64,000 nt of DNA from Mytilus trossulus (GCF_036588685.1 NC_086382.1:74001999-74065998), one strand, 5' to 3'; numbered from the stretch's first letter, positions 14,201-26,576 are shown. The notes: generated from the letters alone by a model not told the origin. Made by a program: numbers and translations.

Positions 14201-15172
14201 AACAGAGGGAAACTCATCAAATATAAGAAGAGAACTACGACACAACAGAAACACAACGCTTAAGTGTAACACTTGGTACATGCCATCTTAAGTAAAACAT
14301 GGGGGTTGAACCTAGTTTTGCGGCTAGCCACACCACGTGTGTTTATGGCAATGTTAAATATAACATTAAAAATGACAACATTCCAGGTCAGGACTACAGT
14401 ACAAATAAATGCAAGAGCATTAAGGACAAATAAAAATAAATATAATAGGACATTTCGACAGGCAAATATTTATCAAAGGTACCAGGGTTATAATTCATCA
14501 CTCCATACGTGCGTTTCGTCTACATAAGACTCCACAGTGACGCTCATTTCAATAAAGTAAAGAAACAAAGTTTAAAGCACCATTCACAGTTTTACGAAAT
14601 AGCAGATGGTGCATAGATGTAGATTCATGTTACTGTAGTCTTCTTTTTTCTATGTTAAAGTTTATACTATTTAACCGTGTGTCAGAGTCTGTTTCATTTC
14701 ATTCTGTCGTAAAATTATTCTGTTATCAATATGATACCACATATTTGCTCTCGTTGAATTAGAAATATTTGAGATGTTTTATTTCAATGTTTCACCAGCT
14801 GTTTATAAAAACATTTTCATTATTTTATGTAAGCTAAGCATGCCTTACCCCTCTAAATTGATCTATTTCTACATAGACATATCCGTCTTTATTATGGAAA
14901 TCAGCTACCGACATTGGTTTCACATTAAGTTCACATGTTAACATGGCTCTGTTATAATTATAGGAGTGACACTTCGGTCTTCGTATACATTTATTAAAGC
15001 ACAACCTTGGTGATATCTTTTCAAAAATGCGAAATACCAATCCATCGAGCCTAGTGTTCAATGTGTCCGGTTCTATGCGGAAGATGCCTGTTCTACTTTC
15101 TTCTGCAGATACATTTGACAAAATAAACACGAACGCCCAGGTCATCATATCTATGTTAATGTTTATGATCAT
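8299..15172 (-). CDS. Secreted PAN/apple - Cys-rich - F-type lectin protein, copy 2
   Basis: Tandem paralogue of the 89-7027 gene with the same exon plan: 15172-14849, 11603-11510, 10070-9861, 8522-8299, giving 283 aa. The second (94 nt) and fourth (224 nt) exons have exactly the same lengths as in copy 1, and the phases match. The N-terminus has a signal peptide ending near FILSNVSA; a second Met start lies eight or nine codons in. Then come a PAN/apple domain (CFNKCIRRPKCHSYNY, CELNVKPM), a Cys-rich module (DTCLQNNCEEGEVC) and an F-type lectin (SNAVDDDLTTF, SPYWEVDL, VCAHYDGPGTNGEH, RLQFAEIKVF). Exon 3 ends GGAG followed by gcaagtatt, so intron 3 is a probable GC-AG intron, whereas copy 1 uses GT at the same place. 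The fucose-contact RxD/CysCys loop is absent here too, and the following Arg kept in copy 1 is replaced. Secretion and glycan binding are inferred from the domains. A TATA-like TATAAG near 15244-15249 is weak. Confidence 0.85.
8931..9140 (+). repeat. 3' fragment of the CCATTCTCAATTTTA repeat
   Basis: Nearly identical to 7436-7652, including GGACGCCTCCGGGTGCGGGA and GTTGTCTCTTTGACACATTC. It lies in intron 3 of lectin copy 2. Confidence 0.7.
9859..9860 (-). other. GC 5' splice site of lectin copy 2 intron 3
   Basis: On the minus strand the exon ends CTGGAG followed by gcaagtatta. This is the usual context of GC-AG donors (AG|GCAAGT). The phase-1 junction to the acceptor before 8522 restores the lectin frame exactly as in copy 1, whose donor at 2265-2264 is gtatgt. 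Confidence 0.7.
11150..11420 (+). repeat. Dispersed repeat with core AAATGGTGGATTAA, copy 1
   Basis: The AAAGTAAAATCACAAAAATA to GTCATATTCCTGACTTAGTA to GAAAATGGTGGATTAA order matches 16495-16880 (same strand) and, inverted, 62640-62850. The 16.5 kb copy is longer on its right. Short ORFs here are not conserved between copies, so I do not call a gene. Confidence 0.55.
12060..12840. other. AT-rich intron 1 sequence of lectin copy 2
   Basis: Part of the 14848-11604 intron. It holds homopolymer A runs (near 12063-12080), a short ACTAAAATACTAAAAT repeat near 12650-12678, and no ORF or motif that I recognise. Confidence 0.6.
13270..13790. repeat. Composite of dispersed repeats inside lectin copy 2 intron 1
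   Basis: Contains CGTCCGCAGCGCTTTTCTGG (near 13450) and GTACTGACTACTGAGGTGAT to GGGACTGATAGTCCACCAGC (near 13695-13740). I recall these as frequent non-coding repeats in mussel sequences. Only single copies are visible here, so this rests on recollection rather than on the window. Confidence 0.35.
14475..14550 (-). repeat. Dispersed short repeat, GATGAGTCTTATGTAG family (inverted copy)
   Basis: Reverse-complement form: AGGTACCAGGGTTATAATTC, then ACGTGCGTTTCGTCTACATA and AGACTCCACAGTGACGCTCA. It is related to 4110, 5836 and 20385. Confidence 0.55.
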
Positions 15173-16494
15173 TTTCCTTCTTCCTTCAAGCAGTCTATCA
15201 AAGTAAAGTTTGAACCAGTTTTGTTATCCAAGACTTTAAAGCACTTATACTTCATAAATGAACACCCGTGACTAATAGATAGTTTCGTTTATTTGATCAC
15301 GTAAGAATCAATAGTTTTGTCAAGCATACAAAATGATAATTTATCATATTACATAGTTCAAAATGACAAATCGATCAAAAAAAGTTTTACAAAAAGGGGA
15401 ATACGATCGTGACGAAGGAGTAATAAAAAAATATTAAAGAAAAACGGATAGCTTCTTGACCTACAGAACAAGTTTGGAAAGACTAGAAAAATATGTACCG
15501 AAGGATTCAGCACTTCGAACCATTTCAAGTAATATATGGAATTATTTGCGTCTTTAATAAAATTAACGGTACCAATTTTCTTGCACCAGATATTTAATAC
15601 TCGACTGAATTTAGTGCAAAAAGAACATCGTCTGTACCGTTTCAAAAAATTTAAAGATGTTTTAATTTCAATTGATGTATGTGCTTCTGGTTTTGCCACT
15701 TGATACATCACTATGAGTTAGTGGCTCGTAGAGTTTAAGTTGATTTTAAATTTGAAATCTGCATACTTAAATTTATGGCTTTAATTGAAACGTGCAGATC
15801 TTTTAATTCTACTAAAAAACTTTTTGAATAAAAAAAAATCCGCTTATTATTAGTGAGGTTGTATCGTTTTAATACTTTTGATATCTTAGTTAAATTAATT
15901 ATCTGTAAATTGTTTCGGGATTTAAATTTCTAATTGTTTGTTCAATAATACATATTGGTTTATTTTTTATTTACATCAATATTTGCTTGAGCTTACAATT
16001 TCATAGTTTACTATTTAAGTTTTGATAGCATATGAAAATAAAATGTGTTATGATTTTCAATGAAGCAACTACCCACCAAAGTTCAAAATACGTTTATGTT
16101 AAAAATGTAGGCAAACAATTTGTCTTCAGCAATAAGAAAAACCAATATCGTTTAGTCGGTTATAACAGACCCGGGCATAAACTATGTGAAACAATTCAAT
16201 TGGAAAAAGAAACAGCCTTGATTATAAAACAAACAATTTACGAAGAGCAAATATTAAAGAAATGGACCAATAACAACGACTTTACAATAGACTCATGTGT
16301 GTGACAGGCACAGAAGGGTATGGCGGGGTTAATATATTTGTGAGCATATAATCCTACCCCTAAATTTGGACAGTAGTACACAGCACAACATAAAAACTAA
16401 CTGTAAAAGTCAAAAGATAGATACGTGGTAAAATAAAACTAACATAAAACTATTGAACTTTGCTCTTGTAATGGGCTCTCCAAAAATAACGTTT

Positions 16495-16880
16495 GAATCA
16501 TTACACATCCAAAAAGTAAAATTACAAAAATATTGAACTCTCATGAAAATTCAATAAGGAAAGCCCTTTATCAAATGGCAAATTCAAAAGCTCAAAAACA
16601 TCAAAGGAATGGATAACAAACGTCATATTCCTGTCTGTGTATAGGCATTTAGAAAATGATGGATTAAACCTGGTTTGTTTTCAAGCTAGCTTAACCTCTT
16701 ACGTGTATGACAATCGCATCAAATTCAAATTATATTGACAACGATGTGTGAACAAAAGAAACAGACGTAGTAGGTAAAAATGTCAAAATTGGGGTACAGC
16801 AGTCAACATTGTGTTATAATCTTTAAAAAAAAAAAACAGTCAACAAAGAAGCACAAAATGGCCTTTAGACCAAGTATATA
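16495..16880 (+). repeat. Dispersed repeat with core AAATGATGGATTAAACCTGG, copy 2
   Basis: The longest of three copies (others at 11150-11420 and, inverted, 62640-62850). It extends through GACAATCGCATCAAATTC and GGGGTACAGCAGTCAACATT. It is non-coding. Confidence 0.55.
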
Positions 16881-19800
16881 AGAATAAGCTGGTTTTTATG
16901 AGCTAAAAGAATGATAACAGTTTCGACAGGATGTATGATAATATATATAAAAGTATATTCAATAATGATCTATATTTGCAAACCCAAAATCAATATTAAT
17001 ACCAATAAAACAGTATTTTATTACTGTGTTAAGTTGAGAATCTTCATATTGCACTGCCTTTTACTCTGGGCGATCTACCTATTAATTAATTGCAAATGGA
17101 CGTTTAAGACGTATGGTAAGTTCGGATCCAATAGAAATTTATTGACGATCATCTGCATCCAAGCTATTTTCATCTAATTGTTACATTAATTTACTTTAAG
17201 TTGCAAATCCAAGAATAATTCTAATTAATTAGTTTTTAAGAAAACAGGTTTTCGGAATATCATCTAGTTCTAAAAGGACTCTACACGCAAATAATCTGCG
17301 TACATAATTGCACCAAAAGTCATTTTAAAAACGAGGAATCTTTGCTGTCATTTTCAATCCAATTAATCAAAGTAATCAAAAATACATCTTTTCACAAAAA
17401 TGTTTTCGCGAAAACTGACATGTTAGTGACGTCATTTGCTCTCCTGTAACGATAGTGTTTGCCTTCAACCAAGCAAAAATGAATCGATCAATAACTTATA
17501 AAAAATAAAATATGTAACTGTACACTTTCGTTTTCTGATATTTTAAATGAAAAATAAATGTAAACTTTTAAAACAAAAAGTTGACTATATAAAACCTTGT
17601 GCTACCTGTGTCAAAACAGAAACATTAGAATATGCATACAAATTGATAATTTTACTGATATCTTATATATCGAAACGTTTCAGCATAGTCGTTGTAATTG
17701 GAGAAACATTGTAAACAATATCAAAAATGTGCGAATGAATAATTATGCATCTGCAATATGTAACATATATTTACTTGTTTTTGGTAAACATGAATTCTAT
17801 AATTTGCACTCAATAGATTTGGCAACATTAGTCTTGTTGATACATCGGATAGTTATAGCTGTATGCTGAATTGTAATTCTAATTATAAAATAGATAGTAT
17901 TTAAGATTTTATAACGTATGAAAATTGTGAAAAAAATATCTTTAAAGTCACTAAAACCAACAAATAATTCATTTAAGTCTTCGAGATTTAAATAATTTTT
18001 CCTATGAAGATCTTTTGTTTGAAGATACTTGGAATATTTCTAGACGTTTTCATGTATATATTATGAAAATTATGAAACCGTTTTATAAACTACAGTATAG
18101 AAGTCTGAAATACTTTTTGGGATCTGATCAGGTATCATCGCAGGGATATATTTAGACGTATGTTTTCAAAAGAAATATATGTATCCGTTATTGATAACAA
18201 ACAGGCTTATAATTTTGTACGTCAAACCCCCGTGTCTATTCAGTGGCACTTGAATATAATTATTAGAAAGTCAGATCATATACAAAAGTGAAATACAGAC
18301 GTATAGGTATTCAATAAATTACAATGGTCGGTGTTGTGTATCAGTGATCACCTACATTAACGTATCAATTGAGGAACGTTTTTCATAGATTTATTCAAGT
18401 AGTTAACATGATTCATAATCATTTTATTTATTTTGCATTTGTTGATGTTTTTATTGATTTGTAAGAGTGTTTAAAAGTTATTTATCACATAATTTTGGAT
18501 TATGTTTAACAGTGAATAATGTTAACGGTATCGTTTGTGTGAAATATTTATGCAAATGTGATACATATAGCTCCCTTGATAATTCATTTCTGTTTTACAA
18601 AAGATGTCAATCGTCACAGATTATAAACTGAATAAAGGAATACCAATACCAATTCTCTGTTAACATCAAAGTGAAAAGATTGAAGCTTGGCACGCAGTCG
18701 AGGATTGTTTCCGTATTGTTATAATTTGATAACTATCATAAAATATTAAGAAACAAATGGTATTTCACTTAGTTGCTATTATGTTTTCCATGGTCACATT
18801 GATTCTGTATGTTATTACAATATTTAAATGCAATGTTGCACAAATTACAGTGGAAAGGTTTAGTCTGCGGTTTATATATTTTCATTGTCTCTTTCAAATC
18901 CATTTTTTCTTCTTCAGATTTACCCATCCCATATAAAGGCAACAGTAGTACATCCCTGTTCAATAGTTGTAAATCGATATTGCTCAAATCAGGGTATAAC
19001 CAAAATAAATCGAGGGAAACACAGCAACTGTAAAAGGAAAACAACACAACACCGGAACCAATGACGTGCAACAAAAACAAACAACAATGCAACATACATA
19101 GAAACGAACTATTTGATGACACCTGCCATATGCTACAAATGTATTTTCGGGGGATATATTTTGTTAAAAACTAGCCCGACAATAAAACATTCTACACCGT
19201 AGAACAAGTGATCTGTGTATGTTATTGCCAACAAACTGGTTTAATTTGGAGGTAGAATTTTCCAGTATTTCCAGGTTGTCGGCATTCCAATGGAAACCAA
19301 CTGTGCACATGTTTTGGCCAACATTTGTATGTTCGTTTTTAGTCGGAGTAGCCTTTAGACTTACTTAAACAAGAAGATCACAGAAGCTAGATCATTAACA
19401 TAAACATACATTTATACTGATGGTGTTCTGGATTCGATTTTCATTAACAAACTTAAATTGGTGCGTTCCATGGGTATAGAGATAAGAGATAAAATAATCA
19501 ACAGATACAGCTTCTCTGGTCTTATTTATATATATTTACCCCGAATTTAAAAATTAGTGGTAATCGCAGTACCAGAATGTATGACAAATACGACGGTTTC
19601 AATTTTGAAAATATGAATGTTCACCTTTGAAGTAATATAACAACTTTATCATCAGTTAGTCTAATGGATTATACATTACTCAACTCACTCATACGGTATA
19701 CAAAGCTGGCTTGTGTAACTGTTACTCAGCCTCAAACAATCAACGAGCCGAGTTTTTTTCAAGGAACATCTCGTTCTTTTTCCCAAGAAGTTAATTTGAA

Positions 19801-20384
19801 AGTAACCTAACCTTATAGATAAATATTCAGTTTCTACCTCATCAATAATAAAAGATGGTCATGAGTTATAGATTCTATGTGCAGCAGTTGCGTATCTTTT
19901 TATTCTTTTTTTACAGTGTTCCCTGTATTTGTCTTCGTGCTATTATGTTTTGATTAAGAGAACTTTTGGAATGGCACGGTATTCATGCATCCAGCGCACG
20001 GGCTTGAACGTTCCTGATGTAGATCGGTTTGGCTGGGATGTGATTCTGACGCAAAAGAAAGACACAATAGAATCAAGTTTAACACACCATATGCTTCGAA
20101 ACGTACCTTTTTTGAGTCAGGAATTTGACAATTGTTTTTCACTCGTTCCGATAACTTTTGATGTTGTCATATGTTTGTTATTAGATACAAAATGATTATG
20201 TGTATTCATTTTAATGTATCAGTTGATACGGTAAAAGACCTTTAACTTACTGTTTAGATGTCAAGTCAGGCATGTGTTCTTAAGATAAAACATATTTGTG
20301 TGTGGTCTTATATATGTAGTAATAAATGATTAAATTATCGTCTGGTATGATTTATTGACCGTTCATGACATTATGGTCACACTT

Positions 20385-20455
20385 CCTGATGAGTCTTATG
20401 TAGACGAAACGCGCGCCTGGCGTACAAAATTTTAATCCTGGTACCTTTCTATATT
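20385..20455 (+). repeat. Dispersed short repeat, GATGAGTCTTATGTAG family (copy 3)
   Basis: CTGATGAGTCTTATGTAGAC, GAAACGCGCGCCTGGCGTAC and AATTTTAATCCTGGTACC. This copy appears the least decayed of the four in the window. Confidence 0.65.
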
Positions 20456-20847
20456 CCTATATTAATTGATCATGTGTGCCTAATTATGTATTTGCCATTA
20501 CGTATTGATAAGAATGTCTATCTTTTGTTTTAAGTATTAGTCCTTTAAAATTTAGTATTACTTATTATGGGGTTTTGTTCCGTTTATAAGAATATAATTA
20601 TATGATGTGTAAGGCCAACATACATGAACATATACCGCCTGTAACATCATAAGGTCACGCCCCTCCAAGAAGGTGCTAAGGTTTTAAGACCTGCAACAAA
20701 CATCTCTCCTTTCTACTAATCTCACGAAATGTTTGATTCAAATGAAACTTAAAATCCAGAGACCGCTTCGAACGCATGAACTTCGAAAATATTGTTACAT
20801 ATTGACCTCAAAACATAGTTTTATACTTTTATTGATTATTACACCGT

Positions 20848-23239
20848 TTAAAACTGTCCTTCAAAAAGTAGTACTCCGGAAAAAATGTTATATTTTTCAC
20901 TTGCATAGACATTAGCTTGGTGGATATTTTGAATCCAAATGCGATCATGTTTGGCAAGTTTGACGTTTATTGTGTGTGAAGCCAATTCGAAGCTATCCCC
21001 ACCTCCGGTCCACAAACGTACCAGCTCTTTGCCATTCTGAACTAACTGCAAATGAATCCCATTGTGTGGGTCTCCCATCAAACTGGCTGATAAACTATAA
21101 ATTCCGCTAACTGGTACTTCAAATATTCCGGAGGTAGAATCGTATGCGTTGCCCGTGTTTGTTAATATAGTATCGTAACGTATGATTTGCTGTGCCCCAA
21201 CGGTAATACTATGGTTTAGCAGTGCTGTAAACGCAACAACCTGACTAGGATGTCCTGAAATGTAGATTACACTTAGATTATACTTTTTCGCAAAACAAGA
21301 AATTCTATCTTTATACTCGAGACAAATTTAGTTTAAAGTTTTAAAATAAGACCTCGCTGATAAAACTCGTTGAGATCGTAGAATGTTTCATTCTTCGACA
21401 TAGTCGTAGAATATATGTGTCTCTTTTTTTATATAGATTAGACCGTTGGTTTTCCCGTTTGAATGGTTTTACACTAGTAATGTTGGGGCCCTTTATAGCT
21501 TGTTATTTTTTTTGTTGATTTTTTCAACTTGGTACCAAAACCCAAACTGAATTACCATCCAAAGTTTTCAATCAGCAATCACAGAATAAGATTATATTAG
21601 CACGTTGTAGTACACACGTATCATCTAATAACAAATAAAGATTGCAAGCTGGATAAGCATATCATATACATTAAACAGAAGATCTTACCTGAGAGACGGA
21701 GGCTTTTCAATTCATTGGTTAAATTCATTATCTGTGAAAAGATAAAAAAAATCTATTCAAAATGATAATTCAAAATAGTGCATTTGTAAGAGCCATAAAG
21801 AATATGTTAACAATAACGGTACCAATTAATGAAACTACCGGTTTAAAGAGGTGAAAATACGGAATAGTCACAACTATACGTAGACAAAATAAACCACTAT
21901 AAATGAAGTGAATTCATTTCGTATCGCTGACTAAAAAAAAATAACAATGGCTTATTTTGAATATCTTTTTGTTGTTTATTGATAGTACACAACTTTTAAA
22001 ACAGTTGTACAGTCAGTCATAAAGATGTGCACATTTCGTTCGAACGCATTCTTTTTGTAGTTAATATAATAAAGACTTCTATGTTGTGATTTTATTTTCA
22101 GTTTAGGGTGAAGGTTGGTCGGCGCTGTTGTTCAGTGGTTGTCGTTTGAAGGTGTGGTTTATAAGTCTTTCTCGTCTCTGGTTTTTTTTAAATAGATTAG
22201 ACCGTTGGATTTCCTGTTTGGATGGTTTAACTTTTTATTTGCGGGGCCCTTTATAGCTTGCTGTACGGTGTGCGCCAATGCTATGTATTGACGGCCGTAT
22301 TGTGACATAGGCGGATATCAGGGGGCCTGTGCCCCCTTTCACAGGAAAAATTAGGTTAATTATATAGGGAATAACTGAAGCATATCTGGAGCCCCCTCCT
22401 TATGGAAAGTTCTGTATTGCTGTAGAGCATATTTAACACTTTTGCACAGAAATCACGTCAAACTTATATGTTGGCATTGCAAACGGTCGTGTTGTTCACA
22501 TGCCAGGGGCGGATCCAACAATTTTTTGAAAGGAGGCTCCAGCCAATGATAACGCGCGGTCCAACCATATATCCCCATTCAAGGGCATTGGTCGTAAACA
22601 AAGGGGGTTCAACCCCTTTCCAACCTGTAGTAGTGATGTTTTTAAGTTTGTTTTCATATTATTTTCAATTAGTTTTAATTTTATGAGCTAAGTCCGACTG
22701 TTTTTCAAGTTTCGTTCTTGTCATTCCTATATATTCCTCTTATGTGTTCTGTCCCAAGCCATAATTATGTCCCATAATCTAGTAACTTTCAGACGTTAAT
22801 GAACATTAAACTCAATATATAACTAATGGAAGACATCAAATCAAACATGGAGTTCCAGTGCATTGGTCGAATAGCCTTATATTTAACGAATGGTACTTTT
22901 TTTCTCTCTCACCATTTTGATCTATCGTACACTATCTGTTTTATCATTGTCATGATTATATTAGAATCCTATTTTAAAAACAGAAAAGAAATCATTGTGT
23001 CGTACCTGAGCATCTTTTTCATTTAGACGGTTTGTAAGCTGTGCTATTTTCTGATCCTTTGTGGATGACTGCACTATCAAAGTTTGAATTTGAACATCAA
23101 TTTGATGTAAACGAGATTCCACGTAATCACCATCGTTTACAAGCAATCTTTTTTCCAAATTTGAACAATTTACCACATAAAAGAGTTGATAAACCAACAG
23201 CACTTTCAATAAACAAGCAGATAAATGTATGTGTTCCAT
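20848..23239 (-). CDS. Secreted coiled-coil C1q-domain protein (C1qDC)
   Basis: Three exons: 23239-23006, 21731-21689, 21254-20848 (stop included), giving 227 aa. Junctions are CAG|gtacga, TCAG|gtaaga, and acceptors ttttcacag and atttcag; phases 0 and 1 agree. Residues 1-25 are a signal peptide (LLKVLLVYQLFYVVNC). Residues 26-92 form a heptad-like coiled coil (RLHQIDVQIQTLIVQSS, NRLNEKDAQ continuing into exon 2). The rest, about 135 residues, is one C1q domain: VVAFTALLNHS, IIRYDTILTNTGNAYD, GIFEVPVSGIYSLSA, VYASEKYNIFSGVLLFE. Proteins of this type are secreted, trimerise through the C1q head, and in bivalves act as pattern-recognition lectins; that role here is inferred from the family. There is no collagen region. 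An AATAAA lies just after the stop (minus 20833-20828). Confidence 0.9.
22280..22640. repeat. GGCGGAT(C/A)-type dispersed repeats
   Basis: Two stretches (near 22311 GGCGGATATCAGGGGGCCTG and near 22506 GGGGCGGATCCAACAATTTT) resemble 38525-38650, which shares TATAGGGAATCACTGAAGC, and 54367-54520 (GTGGCGGATCCAGGGGGGTT). They lie in intron 1 of the C1q gene. The class is unknown. Confidence 0.5.
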
Positions 23240-23319
23240 GTTTGTTCTCCGATTTCAGTATTTAGTCAACATTTGATCTACGATGCACAATATTGATAAG
23301 AACGTGCCCTTACTTCAGT

Positions 23320-23327
23320 CTTATATA
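23320..23327 (-). promoter_or_regulatory. Candidate TATA box of the C1q-domain gene
   Basis: TATATAAG on the minus strand, 81 nt before the C1qDC start codon, leaving room for a TSS near 23290 and a short 5' UTR. It is supported only by motif and spacing. Confidence 0.4.
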
Positions 23328-23454
23328 TTCTTATCGAAATATTTGAGAATAAATCATTTGATTAAGAATTGACATTATAGTATTTATAAAACAAATGTTT
23401 GTTTCACATGTAGAAACAGTCTCTTTAAAAGAGAGGCTTGATGCCTCTGTGTTT

Positions 23455-23830
23455 TTGTTGATTGTATTTCTGTTTGTATCCATCTGATCCGCAAAGTCTT
23501 TTTCGTCTGATTTCTATAGTTCGTTCTTATGTTGTACTGTTACACCATTATCCAAGGTTTAAAGGGGAGGGTTGGGATCCTGCTAACATGTTTAATCCCG
23601 TCACATTCTGTATGTATTTGCATGTCCTAAGCCAGGCGTCTGTAATTCAGTGGTTGTCGTTTGTTTGTGTATTACATATTTGTTTTTCGTTCATGTTTTG
23701 TACATATATATGCCTGTTAGCTTTCTCCTTTGGCTTGTATCACATTTGTCATTTCAGGGCCTTTATAGTCGACTATGCGGCATGGGCTTTGATCATTGCT
23801 GAAAGCCATTAAGTTACCTACAGTTGTTTA
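23455..23830 (+). repeat. Long dispersed repeat, ATTTGTATCCATCTGAT...GCTCATTGTTGAAGG family (copy 1)
   Basis: TTTGTATCCATCTGAT, GGGAGGGTTGGGATCC, AACATGTTTAATCCC, CAGTGGTTGTCGTTTG, GGGCCTTTATAG and ATGGGCTTTGATCATTG occur in the same order at 39205-39640 (plus). Pieces occur at 34264-34610 (minus), 50340-50535 (minus) and 50548-50755 (plus). A 116-aa ORF over this copy is not conserved in the others, so it is not called as a gene. Confidence 0.65.
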
Positions 23831-23929
23831 CTTCTGTGTCATTTGTTCACTTGTGGAAACACATCTTCTTTTTTATATTGAAGATTTTTATCACTTCGTC
23901 TACGTGACATTTAAAATTCAATTCAAGAG

Positions 23930-24152
23930 AAGTCCGAGTCTGATGTCAGAAGGTGTAACCAAAGAAAATAAACAAAATGACAATAATACATAAATAATAA
24001 CAGACTACTAGCAGTTAACTGACATGCCAGCTCCAGACTTCAATTAAACTGATTGAAAGATTATGATTTCATCATATAAATATTAGGCACAATCCTTCCT
24101 GTTAGGGGTTTAGTATCATACCATCATAAAATATATGAAAAGAACATAACCC
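23930..24152 (-). repeat. 5' fragment of the 7046-7655 repeat, inverted
   Basis: Reverse complement of about 7046-7270, from the AACATAACCCGTG end to GAAGTCCGAGTCTGATGTCA. The shared end at CACGGGTTATG defines the element boundary. Confidence 0.7.
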
Positions 24153-24273
24153 GTGTCATGCCAACAACTGTTTTTTGAATAAATGTGTTTAGTTCCGATG
24201 CAAAGACCCTATAAGTGAATCAGTATTAACGCCAAAATGAGCAATCTTTAATGACCTGACATTAGTATCGTAA

Positions 24274-26134
24274 CTATCTATAACCCTTCTTGATAAGTCT
24301 ATTTAAAGTTTTTCTTAGTTTCTGAGGTGAATGCTGACATTTTTGTGCTTTATAAAGAATATTTCCATAAAAAAATGGATGTGAAATACCTGAACGTATA
24401 AGAAGTCTGCATGTTGAGCTATATTTACGAATGATGTCCTTAAACCGATGATAAAATTTAGTAAATGTTTTGACTTGTTTGTGATATCGAAAACCCTGGT
24501 GTAATGTTTCAGTAATACATAAATTTCTCTCGTTAAAATCTAAAACATTGTTACATACACGAGCGAATCGTACAAGTTGAGATATATAAACACCGTAAGA
24601 TGGTGACAATGGAACGTCACCATCTAAAAATGGATACTAGTAATTAACGATAGGAAATGAAAAATAAGTCTCTTTTATCATACATTTTGGTATTAAGCTT
24701 TCCGTTAGTGGTATAGATATCAAGATCGAGGAAAGGGCAGTGGTCATTGTTAGTATTAGCTTTTTTAAAAGTCAGTTCAACAGGATAAATTTCTTTAGTA
24801 TACATACTGAAGTCGTCATTATTGAGAGCCAAAATATCATCCAAATATCTAAAAGTATTATCAAATTTGTTTATGAGATGTTGTTTCGATGGGTTTTTGC
24901 TGATTTTTGTCATAATTTGTAATTCATAGCTACACAAAAACAGGTCCGCAATAAGTGGTGTACAGTTAGTCCCCATTGTAATTCCGATAACCTGACGATA
25001 TACGGAATCTCCAAAGCGAACAAAAATGTTATCTAGTAAAAATTCAAGGGCATATATAGTATCAAGCATGTCCACTTGACACAGTTTGTTTGTTTATTGT
25101 TACTAAAAAATGACCTTAAAGAGTTTGAACATATATATTCACATTCTGACTTTTAAAATGTCCATTTCATTAGGTGGGTGATTTTTTTTCTTAATGAGAA
25201 TGTGAGGCAATGTAGTATACAGGGTAGAAAAATCAAAACTTTGAACAGATTCAAAATCACCAATATAAGCATGCAATTTATTAAAGTACTTCCAACGAGA
25301 ACGAGTTCTTGACACTCCAAAAGTAATTAATTCCACTATTTTCGAAGGCCTTATTTGAACAATTTATTATCAGGTTTTTGATTGTACCAAGTGAACTGGT
25401 AAGAAGAAGACAATTTAGTAGTGGAACAATGGCTTGAAGACGAAATAAATCTATATTTGTAAGGTGTTTGGTGTAGCATCGGAAGCCAATACATAGAAGG
25501 GACTTTCATTGTATTCGGTTCTGCGTGTAAAGCGGTAGCTAAAAGTTTATGTTTGTTACAGATGTCGTTTTCTGAAAATTGAATCAGTTGGAATGTTGGT
25601 GAATTGGTAATTTCTTTTTTCAGAACCTCAATGAATAATTTACGTCAAACAATAATAATATTATTAGCAGCTTTATCGGCCGGGACAAAAACAAATTCCT
25701 TGGCTAGTTCTTTTAGTTTATGTTTGATTCGAGAAATAGGTTTATTGTGGTTATTGTTAATAATAAAATGTTCTTCAAAATGTTGAATACGTATATCAAC
25801 TAACGGAGTGAGTCGTGGATGATATTACGACACTCATTCCAATTAATAGCTGACGGGGGACGATATTTAGGTCCTTTACTGAGGAATGATTTTAACTCTC
25901 GGTCTTGAACGATGTTAAGATCTCCTGTTATAACATGGGAAATGGGTCCATAAATGTATGCGTAATTATACCACCATTACATGAAGTAGGTGTATTTTCA
26001 CTGAGATTTAAAACATCTTTACACAATTGGTTATAATTAACTACAAATTTCCGGGTAGATTTCTTGTAAATAAAACAAATAAGAGGGAGCTCAGTATTGT
26101 CAAAATATCCAGGAATTAGAAGGTTCAATACCAT
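24274..26134 (-). mobile_element. Decayed Penelope-like reverse-transcriptase element
   Basis: Read on the minus strand, several frames together follow one reverse-transcriptase protein. In order: an N-terminal part at 26134-25800 (GDLNIVQDRELKSFLSKGPK, INWNECRNIIHDSL); VFVPADKAANNIIIV and YWLPMLHQTPYKYRFISSSS near 25700-25440; SFDFSTLYTTLPHILIK at 25336-25139; GITMGTNCTPLIADLFL and FRYLDDI with a YPVELTF block at 25075-24644; and YGVYISQLVRFARVC plus a C-terminal tail at 24609-24274. Motif C is YLDD. The GxxMGT and Y-DDI style fits Penelope-like RTs, but I am not certain of the clade. Stop codons and frameshifts separate the pieces, so it is inactive. No GIY-YIG endonuclease is visible. Coding similarity may extend further upstream to about 26290. 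Confidence 0.7.
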
Positions 26135-26576
26135 GTTTCAAAGCACTGGGTCACGTGATTGAACCAACATGAAGTGTTTTTTCGTTCCACATAATTTCTT
26201 CGAGTTTGGATAGTTTTACTTGTGATATGGAATTTATCTTTCGCAAAACGTAAATATCTTGACTTTAGTATACAGTTTTGTGTAAAATTTGAATATTTTG
26301 GAGGTGTCTAATGCACATTTTATAAGAACTTATTAATATTTTCTTTGTTCATTGAGACCTTGGCTCGAATATACCCAGGGGCGAAACTTTACAGATAAAA
26401 CAGTTCACAACGCCTTGAATGAAGTTGGACTTTGTACCTATGTGAAATGTGTAAAATCAACTAACTGTATAGTAAATTTGACCTATGACCTCTGTAAAAA
26501 TGTCTCTCATCGAAACCGGTAAACTTATAGAGGAACCCGCAAAATAATTGAGACTGGACAAGATGGCACTAATAAT

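Larger units (their letters stand above)
15173..20847. other. Intergenic region between lectin copy 2 and the C1q gene
   Basis: No exon of a recognisable gene was found. Identified contents are the repeats at 16495-16880, 18935-19130 and 20385-20455. The short ORFs at 15358-15711 (minus), 16032-16304 (plus), 16911-17177 (plus) and 19929-20195 (plus) show no domain or splice context. The remainder is AT-rich and featureless to me. Confidence 0.5.

Noticed and set aside
15358..15711. 117-aa minus-strand ORF upstream of lectin copy 2
   Set aside because: No recognisable domain or splice context; may be a fragment of an unknown repeat.
16032..16304. 90-aa lysine-rich ORF
   Set aside because: No domain, no partner exons and no codon pattern distinguishing it from AT-rich background.
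19929..20195. 88-aa ORF with a reasonable composition
   Set aside because: No homology recognised and no splice or promoter signal; kept as intergenic.
23462..23812. 116-aa hydrophobic ORF
   Set aside because: Lies entirely in a dispersed repeat; the frame is not conserved in the copy at 39205-39640.
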